NCBI RefSeq assembly: GCF_005221385.1
Contig: NZ_CP039904.1
Coordinates: forward strand, 930,001 to 994,000
Direction of reading: 5' to 3'
Source of the DNA: Agrobacterium tumefaciens
Lineage (GTDB): Bacteria > Pseudomonadota > Alphaproteobacteria > Rhizobiales > Rhizobiaceae
DNA: 64,000 nucleotides
Position 1 is the first letter of the stretch; every line of letters starts with the position of its first letter. Shown here piece by piece: positions 35,599-45,586 of this stretch. The notes beneath the pieces are model-generated. The model was not told the DNA's origin. It worked only from the letters and a program-made list of their open reading frames with translations, and ran no database searches. The translations under genes were made by a program, and so were the position numbers.

Positions 35599-36504
35599 TT
35601 ATTTCAAGGTCTCCGCCAGTTGCAGTAATATTTCCTTCACGGCAAGCGCCGGCTCGGAGAGCGGTGTATTGTCCGATACGCAGAAGGACAGCGTTTCCTC
35701 GATCATTGGGCTCGCGATCTGCCTGACGACGATTTCCTCATTGGATTCCGCCACGATGCGGTCGGCGATGGCTTTGGGCGTTATGGTCGCGCCAAGCCCG
35801 GCATCCACGCCGCGCGCGATGGTCCTTACCGATTCCAACTCCGCCATCACGATCAGATCCTTGCGGCTGCGGGTGAAGGCAAGATTGATGGCGCGGCGCA
35901 CGAAATTATAGGTCGGTGGCAGAAGAAAGGGCAGATATGCCAGATCAGCGACTGTGATCGGCGCATCGCCGGGCTCCACGCCGAAGCTGCGATGCACGAC
36001 CAGCACGAATTCCTCACGCAATAACGGCGTGAACTTGACACCCCGGATCGGCCCGGTGCCGTGAATCAGGCCCATTTCCAGACGGCCGTTCATGATCATC
36101 TGACTATAGGGCTGGCTGACGCTTTCCGTGATATGCAGGAGAATGCCGGGATGAAGCCGCTTGGTTTCCTCCATCAGACGCAGCGCCAATGTGGCCGCGC
36201 TGCTGAAGGGCGCAAGCCCGACTGATACCTTGCCGGAGAGGACCGCACCTGCCTCCAGCGCCTCCGCCTGTGCCTGCTCCATCTGTCGCAAAATCACCTG
36301 GGCATGCCTGTAGACGACCTTGCCGGCATCGGTCATGACCACGCCCTGCTGGCTTCGGGTCAGCAACTTCTGACGGAAATGTTCCTCGATGCTCGCCAGC
36401 TGCTGGCTCAGCGCCGGCTGGGCGATATGCAACACATCCGCCGCTCTTGTTATGCTACCCATGTCGACAATCGTGATAAACGATTTCAGGCGCCTGATAT
36501 CCAT
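35599..36504 (-). CDS. LysR-family transcriptional regulator
   Basis: This 301-residue regulator has the winged-helix start MDIRRLKSFITIVDMGSI followed by AADVLHIAQPALSQQLASIE and a C-terminal effector domain. It converges on the aminotransferase/SDR pair and is the likely regulator of that pair and of the Pot-like operon, given the LysR-box-like site in their shared control region. NAC/CbbR-type LysR proteins have a similar N-terminus. The effector is unknown. Confidence 0.9.
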   Translation of the reverse strand: MDIRRLKSFITIVDMGSITRAADVLHIAQPALSQQLASIEEHFRQKLLTRSQQGVVMTDAGKVVYRHAQVILRQMEQAQAEALEAGAVLSGKVSVGLAPFSSAATLALRLMEETKRLHPGILLHITESVSQPYSQMIMNGRLEMGLIHGTGPIRGVKFTPLLREEFVLVVHRSFGVEPGDAPITVADLAYLPFLLPPTYNFVRRAINLAFTRSRKDLIVMAELESVRTIARGVDAGLGATITPKAIADRIVAESNEEIVVRQIASPMIEETLSFCVSDNTPLSEPALAVKEILLQLAETLK

Positions 36505-36542
36505 CTGCTGCTGCTTATCCCATTACTGCTTGCAGGGATAAG

Positions 36543-36777
36543 ATGCGCAATTTGCCGATAATGTCCATCTTGCATTTCCCCGCCTGGCCCCGTCCGCATT
36601 GCGGCGCGGCGGCACTGACCATCCTGTGCGATCTGAGCGGTCTCACCGATAATGTTCGTGATGCGGCCGATGAACCGCCGGGCAATAAACCAGCCGGCCA
36701 AGGCCAAAAGCACCGCTGCCGTCATGATCTATGCGGTGCGCATGATGCGCACCGCTCAATCGGAAAGCCCGGAACCT
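36543..36777 (-). pseudogene. Remnant of a methyl-accepting chemotaxis protein
   Basis: Reading the minus strand gives MTAAVLLALAGWFIARRFIGRITNIIG, which looks like the second membrane helix and first HAMP helix of a chemoreceptor. An in-frame TAG splits the hydrophobic segment from IMRTA just before it, and the sequence degrades after ETAQIAQDG. There is no receptor or signalling domain nearby. This is best read as a decayed fragment between the LysR gene and the kinase gene; the match is by eye only. Confidence 0.4.
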
Positions 36778-38277
36778 TTATTCCTGCAGGCGAAGAGCAT
36801 TCCAGAAGCCCCGCAACTGGCCGGTCAATTGTGTGTAGATACCATAACGCCGCCGGTAATGCCGGACTTGGCCTTCATTCGGTTCGTAGGCACTCGCCAC
36901 GCGCGTCATCGCCGCAACCGCTTCCTCATAACCGGGATGGAGACCGACCGCCACGGCCGCACCGATCGCCGCACCAAGCGCGCCCGTCTCGCGGGCTTCG
37001 GCGACACGTAGGGGAATTTCCAGCACATCCGCCATGATCTGCGGCCAATGCTGGCTGCGGGAACCGCCGCCGGACATCACGGCACTTTCGACCGGCAGGC
37101 CGGCTTCACGCAGGACGCCGATATGACGACGATGTTCGAAACAGACGCCTTCGAACAGGGCACGCAACATATGGCCTTCGCCATGCCACCCCGCCAGACC
37201 GTAGAAGCCGCCCCGGAATTCCGCGCCCAGCCGTGAACCGAAGATGAAGGGGTGAAAGAACGGATCGTCGGCGCGCGGTGTAACCGAGCCGACCAGTTCG
37301 TTGCACCGGTCGAAGGCCTGATCGCCATGGTCGCCGCGAATGCGATGCACGTACCATTCGAGATTGGCGGCGGATGTGGCACTGGATTCGATATTGACAT
37401 AGCGGTCCCGGCCGAATGTCGTCACCATGAAGACGTCGGGACTGATGACCGGTTTGTCGGCGAAAACCTGGTTGATGCTCCAGGTGCCGGCAATGATGGA
37501 AGCCTCTCCCGCATTGATGACGCCCGACCCCATGGCGCTGGAGACGACATCGAAATACCCGCCAATGACGGGCGTGCCTTCGGAGAGCCCGGTCGCTCCT
37601 GAAGCCTCGCTTGTGACGCGGCCGACGATGTCAGCCGATTCCACGAGGCGCGGGAAAAAGGCAACGGCATCATCAAGCCCATAAAGCGACAGAAGTTCCC
37701 GGTCGAGCTTCGCTTCAGGCAAGGCAAGCAATCCCGCACCGCTGAGGTCGGAAATGTCATTGGCAAGGCAGCCGGTCAGACGGAAATTGACGAAATCCTT
37801 GCAGAACAGCACCGTGCCGGTCTGTGCATATATGTCAGGCTCATGCCGTTTTACCCAGGCAAGCAGGCTGGGCGTTTGCGCAGGCCATGGCCGTTGCAGG
37901 CAGCGGGCCTGCAATAAATCTCCGCTTTTCCGGTCAAGCTCGGCCGCAATATCGGCGGCACGACTATCAAGCGACTGGATGCCGAGCAGTGGCTGTTGCC
38001 CCTTGTCCAGCAGGTAAAGACCATTGCCATGACCGGCGCAGCCCACCGCCACAATGCTGCGGGGATCGACCGAGGATTTTGCCAGAAGCTGGCGGATCGC
38101 CGCGCAACCATTGCGCCATAATTCCTCAAGATCACGCTCGACATAACCGGGCTGCGGAAATGTCGAATGGCCGTCGATGGCATGTTGTGCGACCTGCCGG
38201 CCCGCCGTGTCGAACAGCACGGCCTTGATGACCGTGTTGCCGACATCCAAACCCAATATATGATTTTTCTCAGCCAC
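36778..38277 (-). CDS. FGGY-family carbohydrate kinase, L-xylulose-kinase-like
   Basis: This 499-residue kinase has LGLDVGNTVIKAVLFDTAGR at the N-terminus (phosphate-1 motif), VGCAGHGNGLYLLD near 85, a C-terminal-domain GGGSRSQHWPQIMADVL and the closing ETGALGAAIGAA adenosine motif. The middle resembles LyxK (GTPVIGGYFDVVSSAMGSG). The GTG at 38277 is chosen because it overlaps the aldolase stop and fits family length; an upstream extension is unsupported. It is the last gene of the operon and probably phosphorylates the imported polyol, ketose or a derivative. Confidence 0.87.
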   Translation of the reverse strand: MAEKNHILGLDVGNTVIKAVLFDTAGRQVAQHAIDGHSTFPQPGYVERDLEELWRNGCAAIRQLLAKSSVDPRSIVAVGCAGHGNGLYLLDKGQQPLLGIQSLDSRAADIAAELDRKSGDLLQARCLQRPWPAQTPSLLAWVKRHEPDIYAQTGTVLFCKDFVNFRLTGCLANDISDLSGAGLLALPEAKLDRELLSLYGLDDAVAFFPRLVESADIVGRVTSEASGATGLSEGTPVIGGYFDVVSSAMGSGVINAGEASIIAGTWSINQVFADKPVISPDVFMVTTFGRDRYVNIESSATSAANLEWYVHRIRGDHGDQAFDRCNELVGSVTPRADDPFFHPFIFGSRLGAEFRGGFYGLAGWHGEGHMLRALFEGVCFEHRRHIGVLREAGLPVESAVMSGGGSRSQHWPQIMADVLEIPLRVAEARETGALGAAIGAAVAVGLHPGYEEAVAAMTRVASAYEPNEGQVRHYRRRYGIYTQLTGQLRGFWNALRLQE

Positions 38278-39118
38278 GATTATAGATGTCCCATGCTTCC
38301 TCACCGCTCGCACCCTCATGGATGATGCCCATCAGGGCCGCAACAACGGCCTTCGGATTGTCATGCTGATAGATGTTGCGACCATAAACCAGCCCGTTCG
38401 CCCCTTGAGCCATCAAGGCCGCCGATTTTGCCAGCACGTTGCGCAAGTCCTCTCGCCCCCCTCCCCGCACCAGCACCGGGCAGCGCGCCGCTTCGATCAC
38501 CCGGTGAAAATCCTGCGGATCACTGGTGGGATCGGCCTTGATGATATCGGCACCCATTTCCGAGGCAAGACGCACCAGCGTGACGATCTTTTCGGCGTCG
38601 CCATCCACTTGATAACCGCCCCTGATATCATTCGGCAGCATCACCAGCGGCTCGATCATCAGCGGCATGCCGAACCGGTGGCAATCGGCGCGCACACGGC
38701 TGATATTTTCGACACATTGGCGAAACAGTTCCGGCTCATCCGGCAGCATGAACAGGTTCACGACAACGCAGGCGGCATCCATTTCCAGCGCGCCGATGAT
38801 TGGATCGTGATAATTCTGAAGCTGCGACCACATGGTTCTGTGGCGCGTGGAATTGTAGGGGTTACCCATATCGATGCGCATGACGAGGGCCGGCTTGTCC
38901 CGCTCCGGCCTTTGCTGCAACAGATCTGCCTGCCCGTAGACCATCTGGATTGCGTCGGGACCTGCCTCCACCAGCTTTTCGACGGTCTGCGGCATATCCT
39001 CAAGCCCGATGAGAAAACTCGGCTCGTTGCAAACCCCGTGATCGATGGCCACATCAAGGCATCCGCCATTGCGGAACAACCGGTTCATGCGCGCCTTTTT
39101 CGAAATCCGCATCATCAT
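38270..39118 (-). CDS. Class I aldolase, DhnA/LsrF-type
   Basis: This 282-residue TIM-barrel protein belongs to the DeoC/FbaB/LsrF superfamily. LDVAIDHGVCNEP, DMGNPYNSTRH and the ADIIKADPTSDPQDF segment with the likely Schiff-base lysine are visible, followed by LVRGGGREDLRNVL. LsrF and FbaB act on phosphorylated ketoses, which fits a kinase and polyol-phosphate oxidase in the same operon. The ATG at 39118 overlaps the preceding stop (ATGA) and has AAGGAG upstream. The substrate is unknown. Confidence 0.83.
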   Translation of the reverse strand: MMMRISKKARMNRLFRNGGCLDVAIDHGVCNEPSFLIGLEDMPQTVEKLVEAGPDAIQMVYGQADLLQQRPERDKPALVMRIDMGNPYNSTRHRTMWSQLQNYHDPIIGALEMDAACVVVNLFMLPDEPELFRQCVENISRVRADCHRFGMPLMIEPLVMLPNDIRGGYQVDGDAEKIVTLVRLASEMGADIIKADPTSDPQDFHRVIEAARCPVLVRGGGREDLRNVLAKSAALMAQGANGLVYGRNIYQHDNPKAVVAALMGIIHEGASGEEAWDIYNRG

Positions 39119-40839
39119 GCATTCTCCTTGCATCTGTGTTGAAGCATTGCCGGACTGACCCCATAAAAGGTCTCCAGCTCATGAATAAGCCGCTGCCGCT
39201 CGCCCGCCGCATGGCTCGATGACCAACCCAGTTCGCGTGCCGTGACGCCGAGGACTGCGTCGATCAGATCGGCGTTGATGCGACCGGTTATGGCAAGCGT
39301 GGTTCGCCGCAGAATGAGATCGGTCAGGTGCCGGACATGTTCGGAACGGATCAGCCAGATAACCTCCGCAGCTGTGACGGGCAGTTTTTCGCAAAGCGGC
39401 GTGTCATCCGGGCGGCCCCGGCAAAAGCCCATCACTTCAAGCGCGCGTGAACCATAGGCCGACGCCAGATGTTCGGCCCGGTCCCCGCCGATCGAAAACT
39501 CCTCCGATAGTAAGGCGGGCAGGCGTCCGGCACCGGTCGGAAAATTCCTGCCACCGCCGATTGGGCGACCCATCGTGCCGGTCAGCCGCTTGCGTCCGAG
39601 AAAGGCCAGAACCTCGTCGGTCACCTGTTCGCCAAAAGCCCTGAAGGTTGTCCACTTGCCACCGATCATGCAAAGCTGCGGCGGATCGCCGGCGACGCGG
39701 TGAATGAAATGGCTGCGGGAGATTCTCCCGGTAAAGGCGGCATCGCTGCGCGGCAGCGGGCGTATGCCGCTGAAACTGAAGACGATGTCGGAATGGTCGA
39801 TGGCGATATCCGGAAAAACCTGTCGGATCGCATCGAGAATATAGTCGCGCTCCTCCGGCTCGCATCGCACCCTCTCAGGACGATCCACCTTGATATCGGT
39901 CGAACCCGCGAGAACACGGCCAAGATAGGGAAAGAGGATACAGACGCGGTTATCGGCATTCTCGAAAAAAATCATATGCCCGTTCAGGGCTTTGAGAAGC
40001 GCCTCATTCGCCAGGATCAAATGTGATCCCTTGGTGCCGGAAACGGTAGGCTTTGCTTTTTCCGCAGTCGGAGCCTCCGTCAACGCACCGATCGTCTCGT
40101 CGATCCAAGCTCCCGTAGCATTGACGATGATCCGGGGCCGGACAGGCAGGGTTTCCTCTGTTTCCTCCACCCGAAGACGATAGTCATCCCCGGTGCGAAC
40201 CAGCTCCACATAGTTGAGCGCAAGGCTTTGCGGTGCATCGGTCGAGGTATCGATGAGGAGTTCCAGCGCAAGCCGTTCAGGCTGGCTTATCCATGCATCG
40301 TAATAGGTCGCTGAATATCTGATATCAGGTGTCAGGCCCGGCCAATGCTGCAGCGTCTTGCCGGCGCTGCGAAACTCATGGCGGGGGAGAATGCGGTTTT
40401 TACGGGTTACAAAGTCATAAAGCGTGAGACCCGCCTTGATGGCTAGCGCCCCCCGGCTTGCGGGTTTGCCGCCGGAGCCGAAAAATGTCGCCGCTGCATT
40501 GAACAGCCCGCTGAAAGTCGAGAAGATCGGAATCGTCGTTGGCAGCGGATGAACCATGTGCGGCGCGAGCGTCAGCAGCGCATCACGCTCCCGCAGCGAT
40601 TCCGCCACGAGGCCGAATTCGCCGTTTTCGAGATAACGAAGGCCGCCATGGATCATGCGTGAGGGCGCGGCGCTGCAGCCGGAGGAAAAATCATTGCGCT
40701 CTACCAGCAGTACCCGCAACCCCTGCAATGCGAGATCGCGATAGGCGGCGATGCCGTTGATGCCGCCGCCGATGACGACGGCATCGAAATCACCATCTTG
40801 CCGGATGCGGCGCAGAGCGTCCTCGCGAAAACTGGGCAT
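39115..40839 (-). CDS. GlpD-like polyol-phosphate dehydrogenase (FAD)
   Basis: This 574-residue flavoprotein has FDAVVIGGGINGIAAYRDLALQG at the N-terminus, RMIHGGLRYLENGEF and a C-terminal domain typical of glycerol-3-phosphate dehydrogenases. It is longer than GlpD in the same window (507 residues) and clearly a separate paralogue. In erythritol operons the GlpD-like EryB oxidises erythritol phosphate, so a similar role on a polyol phosphate is likely here. The gene is coupled to the aldolase gene and lies about 120 bases after the aldo/keto reductase. Confidence 0.86.
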   Translation of the reverse strand: MPSFREDALRRIRQDGDFDAVVIGGGINGIAAYRDLALQGLRVLLVERNDFSSGCSAAPSRMIHGGLRYLENGEFGLVAESLRERDALLTLAPHMVHPLPTTIPIFSTFSGLFNAAATFFGSGGKPASRGALAIKAGLTLYDFVTRKNRILPRHEFRSAGKTLQHWPGLTPDIRYSATYYDAWISQPERLALELLIDTSTDAPQSLALNYVELVRTGDDYRLRVEETEETLPVRPRIIVNATGAWIDETIGALTEAPTAEKAKPTVSGTKGSHLILANEALLKALNGHMIFFENADNRVCILFPYLGRVLAGSTDIKVDRPERVRCEPEERDYILDAIRQVFPDIAIDHSDIVFSFSGIRPLPRSDAAFTGRISRSHFIHRVAGDPPQLCMIGGKWTTFRAFGEQVTDEVLAFLGRKRLTGTMGRPIGGGRNFPTGAGRLPALLSEEFSIGGDRAEHLASAYGSRALEVMGFCRGRPDDTPLCEKLPVTAAEVIWLIRSEHVRHLTDLILRRTTLAITGRINADLIDAVLGVTARELGWSSSHAAGERQRLIHELETFYGVSPAMLQHRCKENA

Positions 40840-40960
40840 AGAAATACCGTTCGCTGGCTGATGACCAGCGTCCCAATGTTGTTGACCGTTTAAAGCGACA
40901 GGAAAGACGGGCGCCGAAAATTATGTGTTATTCGCCGGAAGACCCGTCCCGACTACGTGT

Positions 40961-41959
40961 TCAGCTATCAAGCCCCACAAGATGTTCGGCGACGCCGGCG
41001 CTGATGAGGGCCACTTCACTGTCCGTGAGGCGCAGGCGGGCTGCCGCGGCATTTTCAACCGCCTGAGCCGGGTCACGTGCACCGCACAGCGAAAATGTGA
41101 TACCTGGCTGAGCAATCGTCCAGGCAATCACCACCTGTGCCACCGAGGCACCGTGCCCAGCCGCCACCGGCTCCAGCACACCCATCAACTGCGCGATCTT
41201 CTGACGGTTCGACTGGCTGAAACGGGGATTGCCATGGCGTTGATCATCCTCTGCAAATACCCGCTCAGGTCCGACCTTGCCCGATAACAGACCGAGCGCC
41301 AGCGACGAATAGCTGAGCACGGAAACGGCGTTCTTTCGGCAAAGCGGCAGGAGCGTCGTCTCGATATCCCGCTTCACCATGGAATATTCTTCCTGAATGG
41401 CATCGAGCGCACCGGTGGCGATATAGGCCTCCAGATCGTCGGGCGAGACATTGCTTGCTCCGATCGAGCGTATCTTCCCCTCCTCCTTAAGCCGCACCAG
41501 GGCATCAACCGTCTCGGCAATTGGGGTCGTGGCGTCCTGCCAATGGGTGACGTAGTGGTCGATATAATCGGTTCCGAGCCGCTTCAGGCTCTCTTCAACC
41601 TCATGCCGGATCGACGCCGCGCCGAGATAACGGTGAACAGGCTTGCCATCCTGATGGAAGAAATAAGCGCCCTCATTCACATGCCAGACGAGCCCGCATT
41701 TGGTGACAAGCACCACCTTGTCGCGCCGACCGGCAATCGCCTTGCCGACGATGGTTTCCGCAAGCCCCATGCCATAGGCCGGTGCGGTATCGATGAGGGA
41801 AATGCCGGCATCGATGGACGCTTGAATGGCGGCGATGGATTGCCGCTCATCAGTACCGCCCCACATCCAGCCGCCGATGGCCCAGGTGCCGAGCCCCACA
41901 ACTGAAGCGTTGATGCTGCTGCCGCCAATCGTCCGGGTCAATATGGAATTGTCCGTCAC
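40961..41959 (-). CDS. Aldo/keto reductase
   Basis: This 332-residue TIM-barrel oxidoreductase has IDTAPAYGMGLAETIVG (Asp and Tyr of the catalytic tetrad), VTKCG with the Lys and YVTHWQD with the His. The GTG at 41959 overlaps the stop of the SorC regulator (GTGA) and has GGGGAA upstream; an extension further upstream reads the regulator gene in another frame. NADPH-linked sugar or polyol oxidation or reduction is likely. It belongs to the same operon as the kinase and aldolase. Confidence 0.86.
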   Translation of the reverse strand: MTDNSILTRTIGGSSINASVVGLGTWAIGGWMWGGTDERQSIAAIQASIDAGISLIDTAPAYGMGLAETIVGKAIAGRRDKVVLVTKCGLVWHVNEGAYFFHQDGKPVHRYLGAASIRHEVEESLKRLGTDYIDHYVTHWQDATTPIAETVDALVRLKEEGKIRSIGASNVSPDDLEAYIATGALDAIQEEYSMVKRDIETTLLPLCRKNAVSVLSYSSLALGLLSGKVGPERVFAEDDQRHGNPRFSQSNRQKIAQLMGVLEPVAAGHGASVAQVVIAWTIAQPGITFSLCGARDPAQAVENAAAARLRLTDSEVALISAGVAEHLVGLDS

Positions 41960-42930
41960 GAAATTTCCCCTTCTTCCTGATCCAGTAAATAGCCGGCGAT
42001 AGCCTCGTCCACGACGAGCGAGGTCAGATATCGGCCGGCAAGCGTGGCTGCCACCGGTCCTGCCTTGATGGCGCCTGCCGCCACACCAATGATGTTCGGG
42101 CACCGGGCAAGCTGCCCGGGGTCCAGCGCCACCACGCGCGAGTTGAGATCGATGCGCGCCAGCTGCCCGTCCGCCATGGTGAGGTGGGCGAGGAATTCCC
42201 CGGCAATGCCCGCATCCACCAGCGCCTGTCCGCCACGGGCCACATCCGGCAGAAGATCGTAATAACCGGAACCCGGCGCCTCCACCGAACCGATGCCGAC
42301 CAGCGCCACCTGCGCCTGCCGTGCCAGATCAAACACTTCGCGGATTGATGCGACGTTCATCAGGAGATCGCGCTGTTCCTCGTCCTCGGCAAACAACGGC
42401 GCATGCAGAAGCGACGCGCTGCCGCCAAGCTTTTCCGCCAGCTGCGTGGCGAGATGATTGACATCCGTATAATGCTTGCCCTGCACACCGCCGGTCAGCG
42501 GCACGACCCGCACATCGAAACGGCGCTCCGCCTCCAGATTGTCGACAACCGCGCTTACCGCCTTGCCACCGGTAATCGCGATCACGTCGCCATCCCGGAT
42601 CGTCTCCAGCAAGTGATTGGCGGCCACCCGCCCGACCATCTGCAGCGCGGTTTCGGGATTGTCGGAAACGGTCGGCGTCACCACCGATTGCCTGAGACCG
42701 AAACGGCGGGTGATCTCGTTTTCAAGGTCCACCAACCGCTGATAGGGGCTGGCGATGGTGATCTTCACCATGCCGGCCTTGCGGCCCGCAGCAATCATGC
42801 GGTTTACCTTGGTATGGGAAAGATTGAGCCGCTCGGCGATCTCCGACTGTTTTACACCCTCGATGAAATGCAGCACCAGGACGGAATATACCTGTCTCTG
42901 TTGATCGAAGTCGTCCTTGATATCCAGCAT
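41956..42930 (-). CDS. SorC/DeoR-type sugar-responsive transcriptional regulator
   Basis: This 324-residue protein has an N-terminal helix-turn-helix (GVKQSEIAERLNLSHTKVNRMI, about 25-46) and a large C-terminal sugar-phosphate-binding domain (GDVIAITGGKAVSAVVDNL). EryD of erythritol operons is in this family. It lies inside the operon between the permease and aldo/keto reductase genes. The AATTTATTGC repeats upstream of the binding-protein gene are its most likely operator, and a phosphorylated pathway intermediate its likely inducer. Confidence 0.88.
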   Translation of the reverse strand: MLDIKDDFDQQRQVYSVLVLHFIEGVKQSEIAERLNLSHTKVNRMIAAGRKAGMVKITIASPYQRLVDLENEITRRFGLRQSVVTPTVSDNPETALQMVGRVAANHLLETIRDGDVIAITGGKAVSAVVDNLEAERRFDVRVVPLTGGVQGKHYTDVNHLATQLAEKLGGSASLLHAPLFAEDEEQRDLLMNVASIREVFDLARQAQVALVGIGSVEAPGSGYYDLLPDVARGGQALVDAGIAGEFLAHLTMADGQLARIDLNSRVVALDPGQLARCPNIIGVAAGAIKAGPVAATLAGRYLTSLVVDEAIAGYLLDQEEGEIS

Positions 42931-42982
42931 GATCGTCTTTCTCCAGTTACCTTCGGGCGTTCAATGCGCGCTCGATGGGCGC

Positions 42983-43984
42983 TCAGCGGCGACGCCTGAC
43001 CAGATAGTGGTCGAACAGAACCGCCGTCAGCAATATGCTGCCCCTGATGATGTCCTGCCAGTAGACAGACACATTGAGCAAGGCAAGCGAGCTTGAAACG
43101 ACCGACAAAAGGATCGCCCCGAGGATTGCGCCAAGAATGGTGCCCGAGCCGCCCGAAAGGCTGGCGCCGCCGATGACCGCCGCGGCAATCACGTTGAGTT
43201 CCATGCCGATGCCGAAGCTCGGCTGGGCGGACCCGAAGCGAGCCATGTAGATCACACCTGCAACGCCGGCCAGCATCGAACACAATGTGGTGGTGGCGAA
43301 TACCACCCGGCCGACGCGGATGCCGGAATAGGCCGCCGCCTTGGGATTGCTGCCCGTATAGAACACCTTGCGGAAGGCGGTCGTGCGTCGCAGCAATAGA
43401 TCGAACGAAACGACCACCACCGCGAAGATGATCAGCACCAGCGGAATGCCGCCGAGCGCACCCTGGCCGATGAACTTAAACTCCGGCGGCAGGGAAAAGA
43501 GGCCGAGCGGACGACCGCCCGTTGCCAGCAGGCAGACGCCGCGAGCAATCACCATGACGCCCAGCGACACGATGAAATGATGCAGGCCGATCACCGTCGT
43601 CAGGAAGCCCATGGCCATGCCGACCAATGTCGTCAGGCAGATCGCCAGCCCGGCGGCCACCCAGGGATCGACACCGTTGAGGAATAGCCAGCCGGCCGCA
43701 ACCATGGCAAGTGCCGTGACGGAACCGACCGAGAGATCGATGCCACCAGAGATCAACAGGATCGTCATGCCAACCACGACGATGCTTTCGATGGCGAAAA
43801 CCATGGCCATGGCCCGCAGATTGTCCACGGTCAAAAAATACGGCGATATGAACGACATCACCGCAAAAAGCGCGAGGATGATGACGATCAGCCCGGTTTC
43901 CCGCGCTTTCAGCGCCGGCTCCCACCATGCAGTACGGCGAACCGCCGCCTCGGCAAGGCTTGAAGGTGTTTCCGATGTTGCCAT
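42983..43984 (-). CDS. Sugar ABC transporter permease, RbsC-type
   Basis: This 333-residue permease has about nine hydrophobic segments and the family motifs [20 protein letters not shown] and [19 protein letters not shown]. RbsC-type subunits pair with an RbsA ATPase that has two ATP-binding domains and an RbsB-type binding protein, all encoded just upstream. Substrates in this family are pentoses, polyols such as erythritol and xylitol, and autoinducer-2. Confidence 0.93.
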   Translation of the reverse strand: MATSETPSSLAEAAVRRTAWWEPALKARETGLIVIILALFAVMSFISPYFLTVDNLRAMAMVFAIESIVVVGMTILLISGGIDLSVGSVTALAMVAAGWLFLNGVDPWVAAGLAICLTTLVGMAMGFLTTVIGLHHFIVSLGVMVIARGVCLLATGGRPLGLFSLPPEFKFIGQGALGGIPLVLIIFAVVVVSFDLLLRRTTAFRKVFYTGSNPKAAAYSGIRVGRVVFATTTLCSMLAGVAGVIYMARFGSAQPSFGIGMELNVIAAAVIGGASLSGGSGTILGAILGAILLSVVSSSLALLNVSVYWQDIIRGSILLTAVLFDHYLVRRRR

Positions 43985-43996
43985 TTTCCCGCTCCC

Positions 43997-45517
43997 TCAG
44001 GCCCCGGCCGGGCTATGCACAATATTGATCGATGCAAGCTGCATGATCTTCTCCTCCGTCATGTCCTCTCCCTCCACCTCACCGGCAATGCGCCCTTCGC
44101 GCACGACCAGCACGCGATCACTGACGCCGATGAGTTCCGGCAGCTCTGAGGATATGACCACCACTCCGACGCCTTCGCGCGCCAGTTCCCGTATCTGGCG
44201 GTGGATTTCAGCCTTTGCGCCCACATCCACCCCCCGCGTCGGCTCATCCAGAAAGATGACCTCGGGTTCCACCGACAGCATCTTCGCCAGAGCCACCTTC
44301 TGCTGGTTGCCGCCGCTCAAGGTCGAGACCGCGTCGCCGACGCTGTTCGCCCGCAATTTCAGCCGCTTGCCCAGCTCATCTGCGCGCTTCATTTCCCTGC
44401 GCCGCTCGATGAAGCCCATGCCGTTCGATATCCTGCCGACATCGAGCGCCGAGACATTTTCGGCAATGGACATATTGAGGAACAGCCCGTCGCCCTTGCG
44501 ATCCTCGGACAGATAGACCAGTCCCTCGCGGATGCTGTCGCGATAATCCTTCAGCTTTAACGGCCGGCCGCGCAGCGCAACTTCGCCTCTGGGCTTCCCT
44601 TCCAGCCGGCAGACTGCCCGTGCGATCTCGCTTCGGCCCGCGCCGATCAGACCGGCAAGACCGAGAATTTCACCGCGACGCAGATCGAAATCGACATCGA
44701 AAACCCGCTTTCCTTCGTTCAATCCCCGAACAGAAAGAATGACATCGTTCGACTTTTCATCTTCCGAGAGTTTCGGCGGATAAAGCTTGTCGAGAACCCG
44801 CCCCACCATGCTGTTGACGACCTCTTCCGGGGAAATCTCCGCGATATTCGCCGTCTTGATGTGGCAGCCATCGCGCATCACCGTGATGCGGTCGCAATGT
44901 TCAAAAATCTCCGCCATCCGATGCGAGATATAGATGATCGCAATCCCGCGTTCCGCCAGCCGATGCATGATCCGGAAAAGCGTCTGGGCTTCAGTTTCGG
45001 TCAAGGCCGCCGTCGGCTCGTCGAGTATCAGGATACGGCAATTCAGCGTCAGCGCCTTGGCGATTTCGACTATCTGCTGTTGCGAGATCGACAGATCGCC
45101 GGCGCGGCTGGCGGGGTCGATATCGCCGATTTCCCGCAGGATGGCTGCGGCCCGCTTGCCGAGATCGCGATAATTCATGAACAAGGAACGGCTTTGGCCG
45201 GTCTCTGACATGAACATATTCTCGGCAACCGAAATTTCCGGGCAAAGGGCAATCTCCTGATGGACAAAACCGATGCCGAGCCGGTTCGCCGCATTGGGCG
45301 AAGATATCCGCACCGGTTTGCCGTCCAGCAGGATCTCGCCGCCATCCGGCTGCAGAATGCCATCGATAATATGCATGAGCGTCGACTTGCCGGCACCGTT
45401 TTCACCCGCCAGCGCGTGGATTTCACCACGCCGCAATTCGAGTGCGGCACTGCGCAACGCCCGCACGGGGCCGAACGCCTTATGAATATTCGTCATGCTG
45501 AGGATGACCTCGCCCAT
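43997..45517 (-). CDS. Sugar ABC transporter ATP-binding protein, RbsA-type (two ATPase domains)
   Basis: This 506-residue protein has two ABC domains. The first has Walker A GENGAGKST, signature LSISQQQ and Walker B ILILDEPTAAL. The second has an altered GLIGAGRSE P-loop, the signature LSGGNQQK and VIFLDEPTRGVDVG. Such degeneracy of the second P-loop is normal in RbsA/MglA proteins. It is 12 bases upstream of the permease gene. Confidence 0.95.
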   Translation of the reverse strand: MGEVILSMTNIHKAFGPVRALRSAALELRRGEIHALAGENGAGKSTLMHIIDGILQPDGGEILLDGKPVRISSPNAANRLGIGFVHQEIALCPEISVAENMFMSETGQSRSLFMNYRDLGKRAAAILREIGDIDPASRAGDLSISQQQIVEIAKALTLNCRILILDEPTAALTETEAQTLFRIMHRLAERGIAIIYISHRMAEIFEHCDRITVMRDGCHIKTANIAEISPEEVVNSMVGRVLDKLYPPKLSEDEKSNDVILSVRGLNEGKRVFDVDFDLRRGEILGLAGLIGAGRSEIARAVCRLEGKPRGEVALRGRPLKLKDYRDSIREGLVYLSEDRKGDGLFLNMSIAENVSALDVGRISNGMGFIERRREMKRADELGKRLKLRANSVGDAVSTLSGGNQQKVALAKMLSVEPEVIFLDEPTRGVDVGAKAEIHRQIRELAREGVGVVVISSELPELIGVSDRVLVVREGRIAGEVEGEDMTEEKIMQLASINIVHSPAGA

Positions 45518-45545
45518 AACGTCCTCCCGAAGCTGCTTCCCATTT

Positions 45546-45573
45546 AACCGGCGAGGCTCAAACCCCGCCGGTT
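45546..45573 (-). other. Intercistronic hairpin after binding-protein gene
   Basis: AACCGGCG (45546-45553) and CGCCGGTT (45566-45573) form an eight-base stem in the gap between the RbsB-type and RbsA-type genes. No T-run follows on the minus strand. It probably favours excess of the binding protein. Confidence 0.5.
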
Positions 45574-45586
45574 CAAGGGCGACGCG

